The notes under the pieces are model-generated. The model was not told the DNA's origin. It did not search any database and worked only from the letters and a program-made list of their open reading frames with translations. From assembly GCA_949427775.1 (NCBI GenBank), contig CASQEL010000024.1, positions 1 to 12,508 of the forward strand: a stretch of DNA of 12,508 nucleotides, given 5' to 3'. Below are positions 1 to 6,965 of the stretch, one piece after another; the first letter of the stretch is position 1, and every line of letters begins with the position of its first letter. A program made the position numbers and the translations under genes. The stretch is from an uncultured Desulfovibrionaceae bacterium (lineage in GTDB: Bacteria; Desulfobacterota; Desulfovibrionia; Desulfovibrionales; Desulfovibrionaceae).

Positions 1-1611
1 GTTGATCCGAGGAGCATCTCCAAGGGCCTGTCCGCAAAGGAGACGGACACGCTGCTGAATCTTGTGGATCTGTGCGCGGTGACCGCCGCCGCGGGGGAGG
101 CCACAGGCATGGGGAACCTCATGCCCTATCTCACCACGAATCCCAATGACGCTCTGGCCGTTTACAAGGATGTCATCAAGGCTTGGGGAAACGGCAACCT
201 TTCCAGGGCAATCCTGAAGACGCCGGGCAGCATCAGCGCCGTCGTCCCGCCCCTGGAGATGGGTGAGATGCGCGGCGTCGTCCAGACGCCATTCACCGCG
301 CGGCAGTTCCATGACATGCAAAAAGTCTACATCAACATCATGCGCGACGTCTACCTGGCCGCGAGGAACAAGTATTCGGCGGCTTGGGCCGGGGAGATAT
401 GTTCCGGTTTCGCCGAAAGCTTGTCCCTGGCGTTGTTGACCGCCACGCCCGAGCAGGCGTCCCGTATAAGGAAATTCCTCCTGGCCTTCGTGGACAACGG
501 CAAGCTTTTTCGCAAACTGTTCATGCCCTCCGGCTGCTCCCCTGAGAACAACCTTGCTCTGCTGGGCAGGACGATCAACATGGCCGGCTTCCTCGCGAGC
601 AAGCCCGGAGACAGGACAGCCCCGCTGACGGCGCTTGCGGGCTGGCACGCGGATGGCAGGCTGGGCGTCATGCTGGAGAACTGGCTCCCGCTCACCACAC
701 CCGAAAAATTCAACGTGAGCCTGCATAATTATTTGGAAGGCACGTCAACCGGGGACACCGGCGCCGACGCGGTGTTCATTGAGGATATGATTCGGCTGGC
801 GCTGCTGAGGGACAGTCTGGATGACGGCCAACGGAAGATCTTTGACGAGCTGTGCGCCCGCCTTTGCGGACAGGTCGACCATCCGGCGAAGGCCCTGGCT
901 TTCCTGCACGAGGTCGGGAGGTCGCTCTTTGACGTCCTGCGGCCGGGCAGGTTCAACCATCCTGTTGACGTAGCCATGCATCTGGTCGCCTACGGTTATC
1001 CTGAGAGTAACAATCCCACCCTGTTTGAATATTTCATTGGGGGCGACCGCCAGGGGTTCATGCCCATGGCCGGCGAGGCGATCCGCGAGCGCGGATCCAT
1101 GCCTGAAAACGAGCTGCTGGAGCACGGGCGAACCTTTGCCGACAGGCACGGGGGCTACACCGTCGGCGACATGGTTGACGCCGCCGATACGGCCATAACT
1201 GTAGGCGTTGCGATAGTCGCAACGATAGGCACGGCCGGGGCCGCGGCCCCCGCCGTCGGGGCGGCGATCACCAGGGTCGGCGCGAAGCAAGCCGCCAGGC
1301 AGATCGTCAAGAGGAGGATCCGCAACATCGGCAAAAGCGCGCTGAAGGTTCGGCAGGTCGCCATGAGGCCCGGGACCTACATCAGAAAGGAAATGGCGAA
1401 AGTCGTCAAAAAGCCGGGGCAGACCCTGAAGAAGGCCGTCGGCACGATCGGTGACGGGATTGGGGCCTGGGACAAGATGCAGCAGACAAGGAAGATATTC
1501 GCGGCCCTGGCCGGCGGCGCGGCCCTGTCCCTCTGGGCTGACCCGGCCAATTCTGCGGAGCGGGAATACATCTGCCCGCGCGACCCGGAGGAAAAGGAGG
1601 CGGCTCAATGA
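1..1611 (+). CDS. Helical membrane-associated protein of unknown family, 5'-truncated by the window edge
   Basis: The frame is open from base 1 and its 5' end lies upstream. The GTG at 64 is an internal codon candidate, not a convincing start, because the 21 codons before it read on sensibly and no ribosome binding site stands in front of it. About 536 residues are visible. The first two thirds look all-helical and soluble. Around nt 1190-1270 lies an Ala/Gly/Val-rich hydrophobic stretch (AITVGVAIVATIG followed by AAAPAVGAAI) that could form a membrane hairpin, then a very basic segment (KQAARQIVKRRIRNIGK). A second hydrophobic patch (IFAALAGGAALSLWADP) lies near the C-terminus, followed by an acidic tail with one Cys. 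The stop codon overlaps the next gene's ATG (ATGA at 1608-1611), so the two are probably translationally coupled. I do not recognise the family. The hydrophobic hairpin followed by a basic segment resembles segments in polymorphic toxins or pore formers, but that is only a resemblance. Confidence 0.85.
   Translation, partial: VDPRSISKGLSAKETDTLLNLVDLCAVTAAAGEATGMGNLMPYLTTNPNDALAVYKDVIKAWGNGNLSRAILKTPGSISAVVPPLEMGEMRGVVQTPFTARQFHDMQKVYINIMRDVYLAARNKYSAAWAGEICSGFAESLSLALLTATPEQASRIRKFLLAFVDNGKLFRKLFMPSGCSPENNLALLGRTINMAGFLASKPGDRTAPLTALAGWHADGRLGVMLENWLPLTTPEKFNVSLHNYLEGTSTGDTGADAVFIEDMIRLALLRDSLDDGQRKIFDELCARLCGQVDHPAKALAFLHEVGRSLFDVLRPGRFNHPVDVAMHLVAYGYPESNNPTLFEYFIGGDRQGFMPMAGEAIRERGSMPENELLEHGRTFADRHGGYTVGDMVDAADTAITVGVAIVATIGTAGAAAPAVGAAITRVGAKQAARQIVKRRIRNIGKSALKVRQVAMRPGTYIRKEMAKVVKKPGQTLKKAVGTIGDGIGAWDKMQQTRKIFAALAGGAALSLWADPANSAEREYICPRDPEEKEAAQ
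1206..1250 (+). repeat. Two adjacent perfect inverted repeats inside the first gene
   Basis: CGTTGCGA-TAG-TCGCAACG (1206-1224, 8-bp arms, 3-base loop) is followed 12 bases later by the palindrome GGGGCCGCGGCCCC (1237-1250). Both fall in the codons for the Ala/Gly/Val-rich hydrophobic segment. They could form strong mRNA hairpins that slow translation as the hydrophobic stretch emerges, or simply reflect GC-rich Ala/Val/Gly codons. Confidence 0.45.
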
Positions 1612-2585
1612 AAAGATATATCCTGATCGCCCTGCTGACTGTCGTCCTGCTCCCCTGCGGCGCTGAAGGCGCGTCGCGCGGAAAATTTTCATTTCTGGAG
1701 AGCGTATTCAGGCATTCGCCGGATGTCGTCCAGCTGGGGCGGAAGTCGAAGACGGCCCTGAACGCGGCCGAGAAGGGCGCGCTGATAAAGAAATATCCTC
1801 GCCTGGCGAAATCCGGCGACGACATGCTGGCGGGAATCGCCTATGTCGAGAAAATTGTGGCCAAGAGTCCTCCGGCCGGGCGCATGATTGAGAAAGGCGT
1901 GAATCCCGCACGGGTCGCCGCCGTCGCCGGTCGTTCGCCGGAGACCATCAAGACCGGCGAGGGCATCGCCGAGGCCTTCTCCTCCGGCGCGATCAAGATG
2001 GGCGTCCGGGACTTGAAGGATCTGCCCGCGCCGGCGACCAGAGCTCTCAGGCAGATGGAGGGGAATTACGCCGAGGCGGCGGACGCGTTCCTCACCATGA
2101 CGCGGCGCGGCGGCCAGAAGGCGGTTGATGTGGCCGGGCGGCTGATGAACCATGTGAACATGAAAAACGCGGCCTCCGCTACAGCGCTCGGGCTGCTCGC
2201 CTGGCACATGCAGGATCCCGAGGGTTGCGAGCAGGCGGTGGAGAGCTTCTTCAAGGAGCATGTCGCGCCTGTCGCCGCCGCTCCGATGAAAGGCCTCGCC
2301 GACGCTGCGGGGGAATCCCTGAACCGGACTTTTGAGAGCGCAAGCGACAATGTGGGCAAGCTCGCGGCGGCCCATTGGCTCTGGCTCATTGTCATCGCCC
2401 TGGCTCTCATCTTCTGGAGAATACCGAACGCGCGCAAGCTGCCTTTCAATCTCCTGAACAGCATGTTCGGCAAGCTCAACAGCAAGCTTGAAAGCCCGGC
2501 GCCCCCCGCGGCGCGAGGTGGGAGCAATCTGGCCGGAGGCGATGCCGAAACCGGCGGCTGCCGCGTGAACGTGTACAAACGATAA
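1608..2585 (+). CDS. Exported, C-terminally membrane-anchored helical protein, unknown family
   Basis: This is a 325-residue protein. Residues 1-23 form a clear Sec-type signal (MKRYILIALLTVVLLP core, then CGAEGAS). C17 is preceded by Pro, so it is a poor lipobox and ordinary cleavage is more likely. Residues about 25-250 are Ala/Gly/Lys-rich and helical. A strong membrane helix lies at about 255-270 (HWLWLIVIALALIFW), followed by a basic stretch (RIPNARK) and a Gly/Pro-rich tail that should be cytoplasmic. The body is therefore predicted to be periplasmic with a short inner tail. The ATG overlaps the previous stop by four bases, and the upstream AAAAGGAGG-like sequence (gaggaaaaggaggcgg) serves as its ribosome binding site. 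A hydrophobic patch, ALGLLAWHMQDPEG at about 193-206, resembles the AALSLWADP patch near the end of the preceding protein, hinting at related modules. Function is not recognised. Confidence 0.88.
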   Translation: MKRYILIALLTVVLLPCGAEGASRGKFSFLESVFRHSPDVVQLGRKSKTALNAAEKGALIKKYPRLAKSGDDMLAGIAYVEKIVAKSPPAGRMIEKGVNPARVAAVAGRSPETIKTGEGIAEAFSSGAIKMGVRDLKDLPAPATRALRQMEGNYAEAADAFLTMTRRGGQKAVDVAGRLMNHVNMKNAASATALGLLAWHMQDPEGCEQAVESFFKEHVAPVAAAPMKGLADAAGESLNRTFESASDNVGKLAAAHWLWLIVIALALIFWRIPNARKLPFNLLNSMFGKLNSKLESPAPPAARGGSNLAGGDAETGGCRVNVYKR

Positions 2586-2590
2586 ATTTC

Positions 2591-2613
2591 CCCGGACGCG
2601 GCACGCGCCCGGG
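2591..2613 (+). other. GC-rich hairpin in the intergenic gap before the GTPase gene
   Basis: The 54-bp gap contains CCCGG-A-CGCG-GCA-CGCG-C-CCGGG, a stem of 5+4 base pairs with one A/C mismatch and a three-base loop. No T-tract follows, so it is unlikely to be an intrinsic terminator. It could stabilise or attenuate the downstream part of the operon mRNA. It ends about 14 bases before the GAGGGA ribosome binding site of the GTPase gene. Confidence 0.5.
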
Positions 2614-2639
2614 CCATATCCATTTCGAGGGATATCCGC

Positions 2640-5168
2640 ATGAGCGACAGGAAAGACAGCCTTACACTGGTGGTCATAGGGCCGAAGCACGCCGGGAAGA
2701 CGGTCTATCTCACCGCCCTGGCGAACTGCCCGGGCGTGACCATAAGCGATCCCGCGACCATTGAGGTGCTGACGCTGCACTGGAAGTCATTGAAGGAAGG
2801 CAAGACCCCGCCGGCCACGGCGGGCACAATCAATGACCTGAGGTTCACCATCCGGTGCGAGGACGGCGAGCAGTCGTACAACCTGGATGTGACCATCCCG
2901 GATTATGACGGGCATTTCGCGGAGACCCTCAGCAAGTACGAGGACTCGGGGGATACTGCCAGGTTGCGCCGGAACATCGCCGCAGCCGACGGGTTCATTG
3001 TATTCATGCCCGTGGGCGACGAAGACGTGGAGACGATGGAGGAGATGCGGCATGAGATCGGCTCTTTCATCGGCGTCGCCCGCGAGGTGTTCACCACTTC
3101 CTCCAAGGTTCCCGTCCCGCTCATAATCGCGGTCAACAAATGGGACAAGTCCCAGGCGTTCAAGGCGGAAAACGAGGATGGCGCGGCTGAGGATTTCATA
3201 AAAGCGAAGGAGATATACCAGCTTATATACGACAGGCTGAACAGCTTTTTCGCCAATGTGACCGTGCTGCCTATTTCCGCCTACGGGCATCAGAGCGAGG
3301 ACGGCAACCCGGTGCCGGGAGCCATCGCCCCCTACCGCGTCACCGAGCCGATCATAAACATCATCACGGCTTTTTTCACGAACCTCCAGGAACTGGTCGA
3401 GCGGCACAAGGACTCAAAGAATTTCACCGTCCTCGCGGATCTGCTCCTGAGCACTGAATCCTTGTGGCAGAGATGGCCGGGCCGCGACTATTCCGCATTG
3501 CTGTCCGAGTCCCTGGATCATTGCTACGAGAACCTGCGGGAAGATGTCTCGAAAGCCACGAACCTCAGGCAGTTCGATCGGCTCTGGCAGGGTTCGCCGA
3601 ACAGCGCGCTGTTTGAGCATTACAGCCCCCGGCAGCGGCTTACGCTGGAGAAAATCAAGGCGCCCCTGGAGAAGAAGGCCCTGAAGCAAAAGCGCGTGCG
3701 GATGGGGGTGACGGTCGCCATCCTGACGCTGGGCGGGCTCATCTGGTATGTGACGGCGTTCAACAGCGGCTTCAAGAAGGACTACATAGAGGCCATAAAC
3801 GCGGAGCAGCAGAACAAATACAGCGCCCTCTCCTCATTTCTGAATGAGTACGGCGCAAGCTTTCTCGGCAAGATCCTCGGCTCGAGGAACATCGAGACGG
3901 CAAGATCCGAGATGCGGAAGATCGTGGACAACGCCCAGACAATCCTTGATGCGAGGATGGAGCAGCTCAATGAGATCACGGACTCATGCGCACGGGCCTC
4001 CGACGCGAGGCTGCTGGCGGAATTCGCGCGAGAGATCCAGTCCATAGATTGGAACAGCGTAGGGCGGCTTGAGAATCTTCTCAAGAACAGCGACGAGATC
4101 TGCCAGGCCAAGTCCCGGATTGAGACTGCGGACAGCGTCAGCCAGGCGCAGGAGGCCAAGAGGCTTCTGGCCGACAAGCCGGAGACGCCGGAAGTGTCAA
4201 GCCTCAAGAGCCTGGTGGAGGAAAAGATTCTGCAGCTTGAGGAGAAGGAGCGGGAGACCGCCGAGAGTGCCCGCATCCAGCCCATCCAGGAAAGTTTCGA
4301 CGAGATCATGCGGACGAAGAGCCTGGCCGACGCGAAAGACTTCATCGCCACATATGAGCGGGATCAGAATACGAAGGTGCAGGACATGGTCAGGAACATG
4401 TCTTTAAAGCTCCCGGAAATGCTTTATGACGAGATGATGGAGATCATCAAGCGCATGACCGCTTTTGATGACGACAATTACGCGCAGCTGCGCGCCCTCG
4501 CGTTAAGCAACCAGGCGGCTTCCGTCCTGACACCGACGCAGGTAGACTCGATCCGGTCTGATCTGCAGGAGCTGGCGGCGAAGGTTGACGCCGCGCGAAT
4601 TGATGAGCTGCCCGAGAGGATAACATCGAGCCAGCAGTTGAACACCGCGAAAGACAAGATCAAGGCCCTGAACAACACCAGCGGGTACAACATGGATGGG
4701 GGCCTTTTTGAATACCAGAGGCCGCCGAATCTTGAGACCGCTCTCGAGGCCAAGAGCAGCAATGTGAGTGCCTACGACGACGTCATTAAGAACGGGATCG
4801 TCGTCAACTGGGAAATCCACGCCATTGCAAATAACGCCATCCGCCTTAACTGCGACAACCTGATCGCGCGCGACGCCAAATTGAGCATCACATTCATGGA
4901 CGGTGTCCTTCCGGACCAGAGACCCGACCAGATGCAATGCCGCAGGCTGGATGGAGGCAGGGGCTACACGTTCTACACCGATGGGAAGGTGGGCCCGTAC
5001 AGCGGAAGCGTCCAACTCAAGAAGATCACGCTGATCGGGAACGACAAGGTGTGCAGCTCGTACATTGAGGTGACGAACGACGACATGATCAAGCTCTTCA
5101 ACCGTGAGACGGTGCGCCTTGACCTCGGTCGTAACTGCACCGGCATCACGATGGACTTTTCCAGATAG
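2640..5168 (+). CDS. Membrane-anchored TRAFAC-type GTPase with extracytoplasmic coiled coil and four-Cys C-terminal domain
   Basis: This is an 842-residue multidomain protein. Residues 8-250 are a P-loop GTPase: G1/Walker A is GPKHAGKT (14-21), a switch-like segment LHWKSLKEGKTPPAT follows (46-60), G3 is DYDG (88-91), G4 is NKWD (166-169) and a G5-like PISAY lies at 211-215. Asp in NKxD predicts guanine specificity. The W..L..GK.PPAT pattern after the Walker A recalls the TRAFAC 'DO-GTPase' group described in predicted bacterial conflict systems; that assignment is from memory of the motif and is tentative. A helical linker leads to one membrane helix at about 354-373, preceded by KKALKQKRVR, so the GTPase should be cytoplasmic. 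Residues about 378-680 are charged helices/coiled coil. Residues about 690-842 look beta-rich with cysteines 738, 767, 805 and 833, suitable for disulfides outside the cell membrane. GAGGGA at 2627-2632 supports the ATG. It is the probable energy or signalling core of the operon. Confidence 0.92.
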   Translation: MSDRKDSLTLVVIGPKHAGKTVYLTALANCPGVTISDPATIEVLTLHWKSLKEGKTPPATAGTINDLRFTIRCEDGEQSYNLDVTIPDYDGHFAETLSKYEDSGDTARLRRNIAAADGFIVFMPVGDEDVETMEEMRHEIGSFIGVAREVFTTSSKVPVPLIIAVNKWDKSQAFKAENEDGAAEDFIKAKEIYQLIYDRLNSFFANVTVLPISAYGHQSEDGNPVPGAIAPYRVTEPIINIITAFFTNLQELVERHKDSKNFTVLADLLLSTESLWQRWPGRDYSALLSESLDHCYENLREDVSKATNLRQFDRLWQGSPNSALFEHYSPRQRLTLEKIKAPLEKKALKQKRVRMGVTVAILTLGGLIWYVTAFNSGFKKDYIEAINAEQQNKYSALSSFLNEYGASFLGKILGSRNIETARSEMRKIVDNAQTILDARMEQLNEITDSCARASDARLLAEFAREIQSIDWNSVGRLENLLKNSDEICQAKSRIETADSVSQAQEAKRLLADKPETPEVSSLKSLVEEKILQLEEKERETAESARIQPIQESFDEIMRTKSLADAKDFIATYERDQNTKVQDMVRNMSLKLPEMLYDEMMEIIKRMTAFDDDNYAQLRALALSNQAASVLTPTQVDSIRSDLQELAAKVDAARIDELPERITSSQQLNTAKDKIKALNNTSGYNMDGGLFEYQRPPNLETALEAKSSNVSAYDDVIKNGIVVNWEIHAIANNAIRLNCDNLIARDAKLSITFMDGVLPDQRPDQMQCRRLDGGRGYTFYTDGKVGPYSGSVQLKKITLIGNDKVCSSYIEVTNDDMIKLFNRETVRLDLGRNCTGITMDFSR

Positions 5169-5180
5169 CGGCGCATTCGG

Positions 5181-5972
5181 ATGAAGATAAGACTGAGCCA
5201 TCATTACTGGCAAGACCGGAAGAACGCCACATGGAATCCACCGCAATTTCCGTATCCCGGGATTGAACTGGAGATCAAGCAGGCCTATCCGCTGCTTGAG
5301 GTCGAACGGCCAAGGTACAAGGTCTTCGGCGATATCACGGTGTTCTTTGACTACCGGCCCGCGAAAGACGCCTACGGGCGTGATATCATTCCGATATCCT
5401 TCGCGTTTGTGGAAGGTTGCGCCGATCCCTTGCTGTGCGCCGGGGCTGTCCTCCCGGCCTTGGCGCGGATGCCGGAAAGCGCGCTGGAGATGGACGTGGA
5501 TCTGCCGGCGGGCTGCCTGAGGGCCGAATCAAGAAAGTTGCTCGTTCCCGCGCTTGTCGGTCTGGGCATCGCTGCCGCGCTGGTCGGCGCCTGGCTCCTG
5601 TTCGCGGGCAAGGAGGAGACGGCCCAGGCCCCGCCTCCGCCGCCGTCCGTAGTTGAAAGCCGGGAAACGGAACGTGCCGCGGCGGAGAAAGAGAGCCAAG
5701 AGCCTCCGGCGGAATCGGCTCCCGCTCCCGCCGAGTCTGAGGAGTTCGGTGTCTGCGATTCGGAAGCGCTCCCGGCCAAGCTCTGGCCATGTCCGCGGGC
5801 TTTCCTTGAGGCCTATTGCGCGGGCACGCTTGGCAAGGGGCAGACTTTCAACAAGTTCCGCGCCGCGCATAAGGAGGAATGCGGTAGCTGGAACAATTCC
5901 GGTATGGACAACATAGGCAAGAATGAGTTGACCAGGGAAGAGCGCAGACTGCTACGGCCTGTTTTCAAATGA
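5181..5972 (+). CDS. Single-pass membrane protein with Pro/Glu-rich linker and four-Cys C-terminal domain, unknown family
   Basis: This is a 263-residue protein starting 12 bases after the GTPase stop. No strong ribosome binding site is visible, so it may depend on coupling to the GTPase gene. Residues 1-112 form a small cytoplasmic domain with no signal peptide (SHHYW near the start, then a strand-rich FGDITVFFDYRP and GCADPLLCAG). One membrane helix spans about 120-142 (LLVPALVGLGIAAALVGAWLL). A low-complexity periplasmic linker follows (PPPPP at 151-155, then Ala/Glu/Pro repeats to about 187). The C-terminal domain, about 188-263, contains cysteines 192, 204, 213 and 234, which could form two disulfides. 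The layout mirrors the GTPase protein: cytoplasmic domain, helix, spacer, cysteine domain. The two may therefore be partners crossing the inner membrane. I do not recognise the family. Confidence 0.87.
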   Translation: MKIRLSHHYWQDRKNATWNPPQFPYPGIELEIKQAYPLLEVERPRYKVFGDITVFFDYRPAKDAYGRDIIPISFAFVEGCADPLLCAGAVLPALARMPESALEMDVDLPAGCLRAESRKLLVPALVGLGIAAALVGAWLLFAGKEETAQAPPPPPSVVESRETERAAAEKESQEPPAESAPAPAESEEFGVCDSEALPAKLWPCPRAFLEAYCAGTLGKGQTFNKFRAAHKEECGSWNNSGMDNIGKNELTREERRLLRPVFK

Positions 5973-5994
5973 AAATTCTGGAGGGAGGCGGATC

Positions 5995-6642
5995 ATGGGA
6001 AACAAGTTGTTCGGCAAATTGCTGGCGGGCGGGGTCATAGTCGTCCTCGCCGGTCTGTCCATGGCGTGCTATTCGCTGTGGGGCGGCGGGAACGGGGCCG
6101 TTGAGCAAGCGGCCGAGCCGCCCAGACAGGCCAATTATAAAAGTTTCGCCGCATCCTGGAATGACAGCGCGAGGAAATATTCTTCGGCGTTCCGACTCAT
6201 GGGCGCGGATGCCACATCCCCGCAGCGGACGCTTGACATGTTGGCGAAATGGTGCCGGGCGTTCAGCCGGAAGCCGTCGCCGCAATTCGAGAAGGAATTG
6301 CGGCAGCTGGGCGAGGAGGTTCCTCCGTCCACGTTCCACGCCTATGAGAAGTTCCGCCAGGACCATTACCGCGACTCGGCCCCGGAGTTCTCGCAGGACA
6401 TGGATTCCAGGCAGCTTGCCCAGGCGCTGAACAGCTATATCGGCCTGAAGGCCAACGGCGCCGCCCCGGACTATGTCACGCCGGAGACCGTGAGGACAAT
6501 AGTCTACATGAACAGTTTCTGCCAGTTCTTCGAGTCGGAGAAGGACAGGCTGCACGCGCAAAAGATCGACACATTGATCAATACTTGCGAAAGGCTGCAT
6601 ACCAACGGCAAATATCCTGAATTGGATAAATTGCTGAATTGA
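5995..6642 (+). CDS. Small membrane-anchored or lipoprotein-like helical protein, unknown family
   Basis: This is a 215-residue protein with a strong ribosome binding site (GGAGGGAGG, about 5980-5988) 22 bases after the previous stop. The N-terminus is a positively charged, hydrophobic export signal or anchor (residues 4-26) ending in LAGLSMAC. C25 could be lipidated, but Ser at -3 and Met at -2 make the lipobox imperfect, so an uncleaved anchor is also possible. The remaining about 185 residues are predicted helical and extracytoplasmic, with three further cysteines (87, 176, 198). No known domain is recognised. It is the last large gene of the operon, and its position suggests an accessory periplasmic subunit of the complex organised around the GTPase. 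Confidence 0.85.
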   Translation: MGNKLFGKLLAGGVIVVLAGLSMACYSLWGGGNGAVEQAAEPPRQANYKSFAASWNDSARKYSSAFRLMGADATSPQRTLDMLAKWCRAFSRKPSPQFEKELRQLGEEVPPSTFHAYEKFRQDHYRDSAPEFSQDMDSRQLAQALNSYIGLKANGAAPDYVTPETVRTIVYMNSFCQFFESEKDRLHAQKIDTLINTCERLHTNGKYPELDKLLN

Positions 6643-6658
6643 AGCAAGGATAATTTCA

Positions 6659-6814
6659 ATGCGCACGAATACGTGTTTAAACTGCAAGGCAGAAAATAAA
6701 CTAAAAGCGAAATATTGCTGGAATTGCGGCGCAAAATTGAAAGGTCAATTACTTAAATATGTCATTATCTTTTTGATTATTAGCGCAATAGCAACATACT
6801 TTGGATCGGGATAG
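6659..6814 (+). CDS. 51-residue zinc-ribbon plus membrane-helix microprotein
   Basis: A short, easily missed gene starts 16 bases after the preceding stop, with AAGGA at 6646-6650 spaced eight bases from the ATG. The protein begins MRTNTCLNCKAENKLKAKYC and continues WNCGAKLKG. The two CxxC knuckles (C6/C9 and C20/C23) with the NCG turn are typical of a bacterial zinc ribbon. Residues about 31-48 (LLKYVIIFLIISAIATYF) form one membrane helix, and TAG follows at 6812-6814. Small proteins with an N-terminal zinc ribbon and one or more membrane helices are common in bacteria, often without known function. Composition is strikingly A+T-rich compared with the genes to its left. It probably shares the operon transcript and could be an accessory membrane factor for the GTPase complex, or a separate late arrival. 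Confidence 0.78.
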   Translation: MRTNTCLNCKAENKLKAKYCWNCGAKLKGQLLKYVIIFLIISAIATYFGSG

Positions 6815-6965
6815 AGCGTTTTTTGAACAATACTATCATAAGGACAGTGTACCTGCCGCTGTGGACATATCACTACAATCTTATCCGCCTTCATTCGGCT
6901 CCTGGCAGAAATCCATCAGCTTTAACCTCGCAAGGCACGGTGAACAACCTGTTGACACTCTACAA
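6815..6965. other. Gene-free boundary between the GTPase operon and the metabolic cluster
   Basis: This 151-bp gap between converging genes holds a T6 run (within 6815-6824) without a clear preceding stem, and an imperfect inverted repeat GTGAACA-ACC-TGTTGAC (6940-6956, one mismatch). The latter might be a weak terminator for the minus-strand operon or the decayed tip of an insertion sequence; neither is well supported. No convincing coding region is seen. An open + frame runs through from here into the antisense of the reductase gene but has no good start signal. Confidence 0.4.

Noticed and set aside
745..1692. 315-codon open frame on the minus strand
   Set aside because: Lies antisense to the first gene, is Arg/Gly/Pro-rich with no domain pattern, and arises from high GC content; the + strand genes have coupling and sensible topology.
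1689..2780. 363-codon open frame on the minus strand
   Set aside because: Antisense to the second gene and the start of the GTPase gene, His/Arg-rich low-sense composition, no ribosome binding site that I can see.
2640..5168. Type VI secretion TssM/IcmF identity for the GTPase protein
   Set aside because: TssM places its NTPase domain between membrane helices and is larger; here the GTPase is N-terminal with a single following helix, and no TssK, TssL or other T6SS genes are visible.
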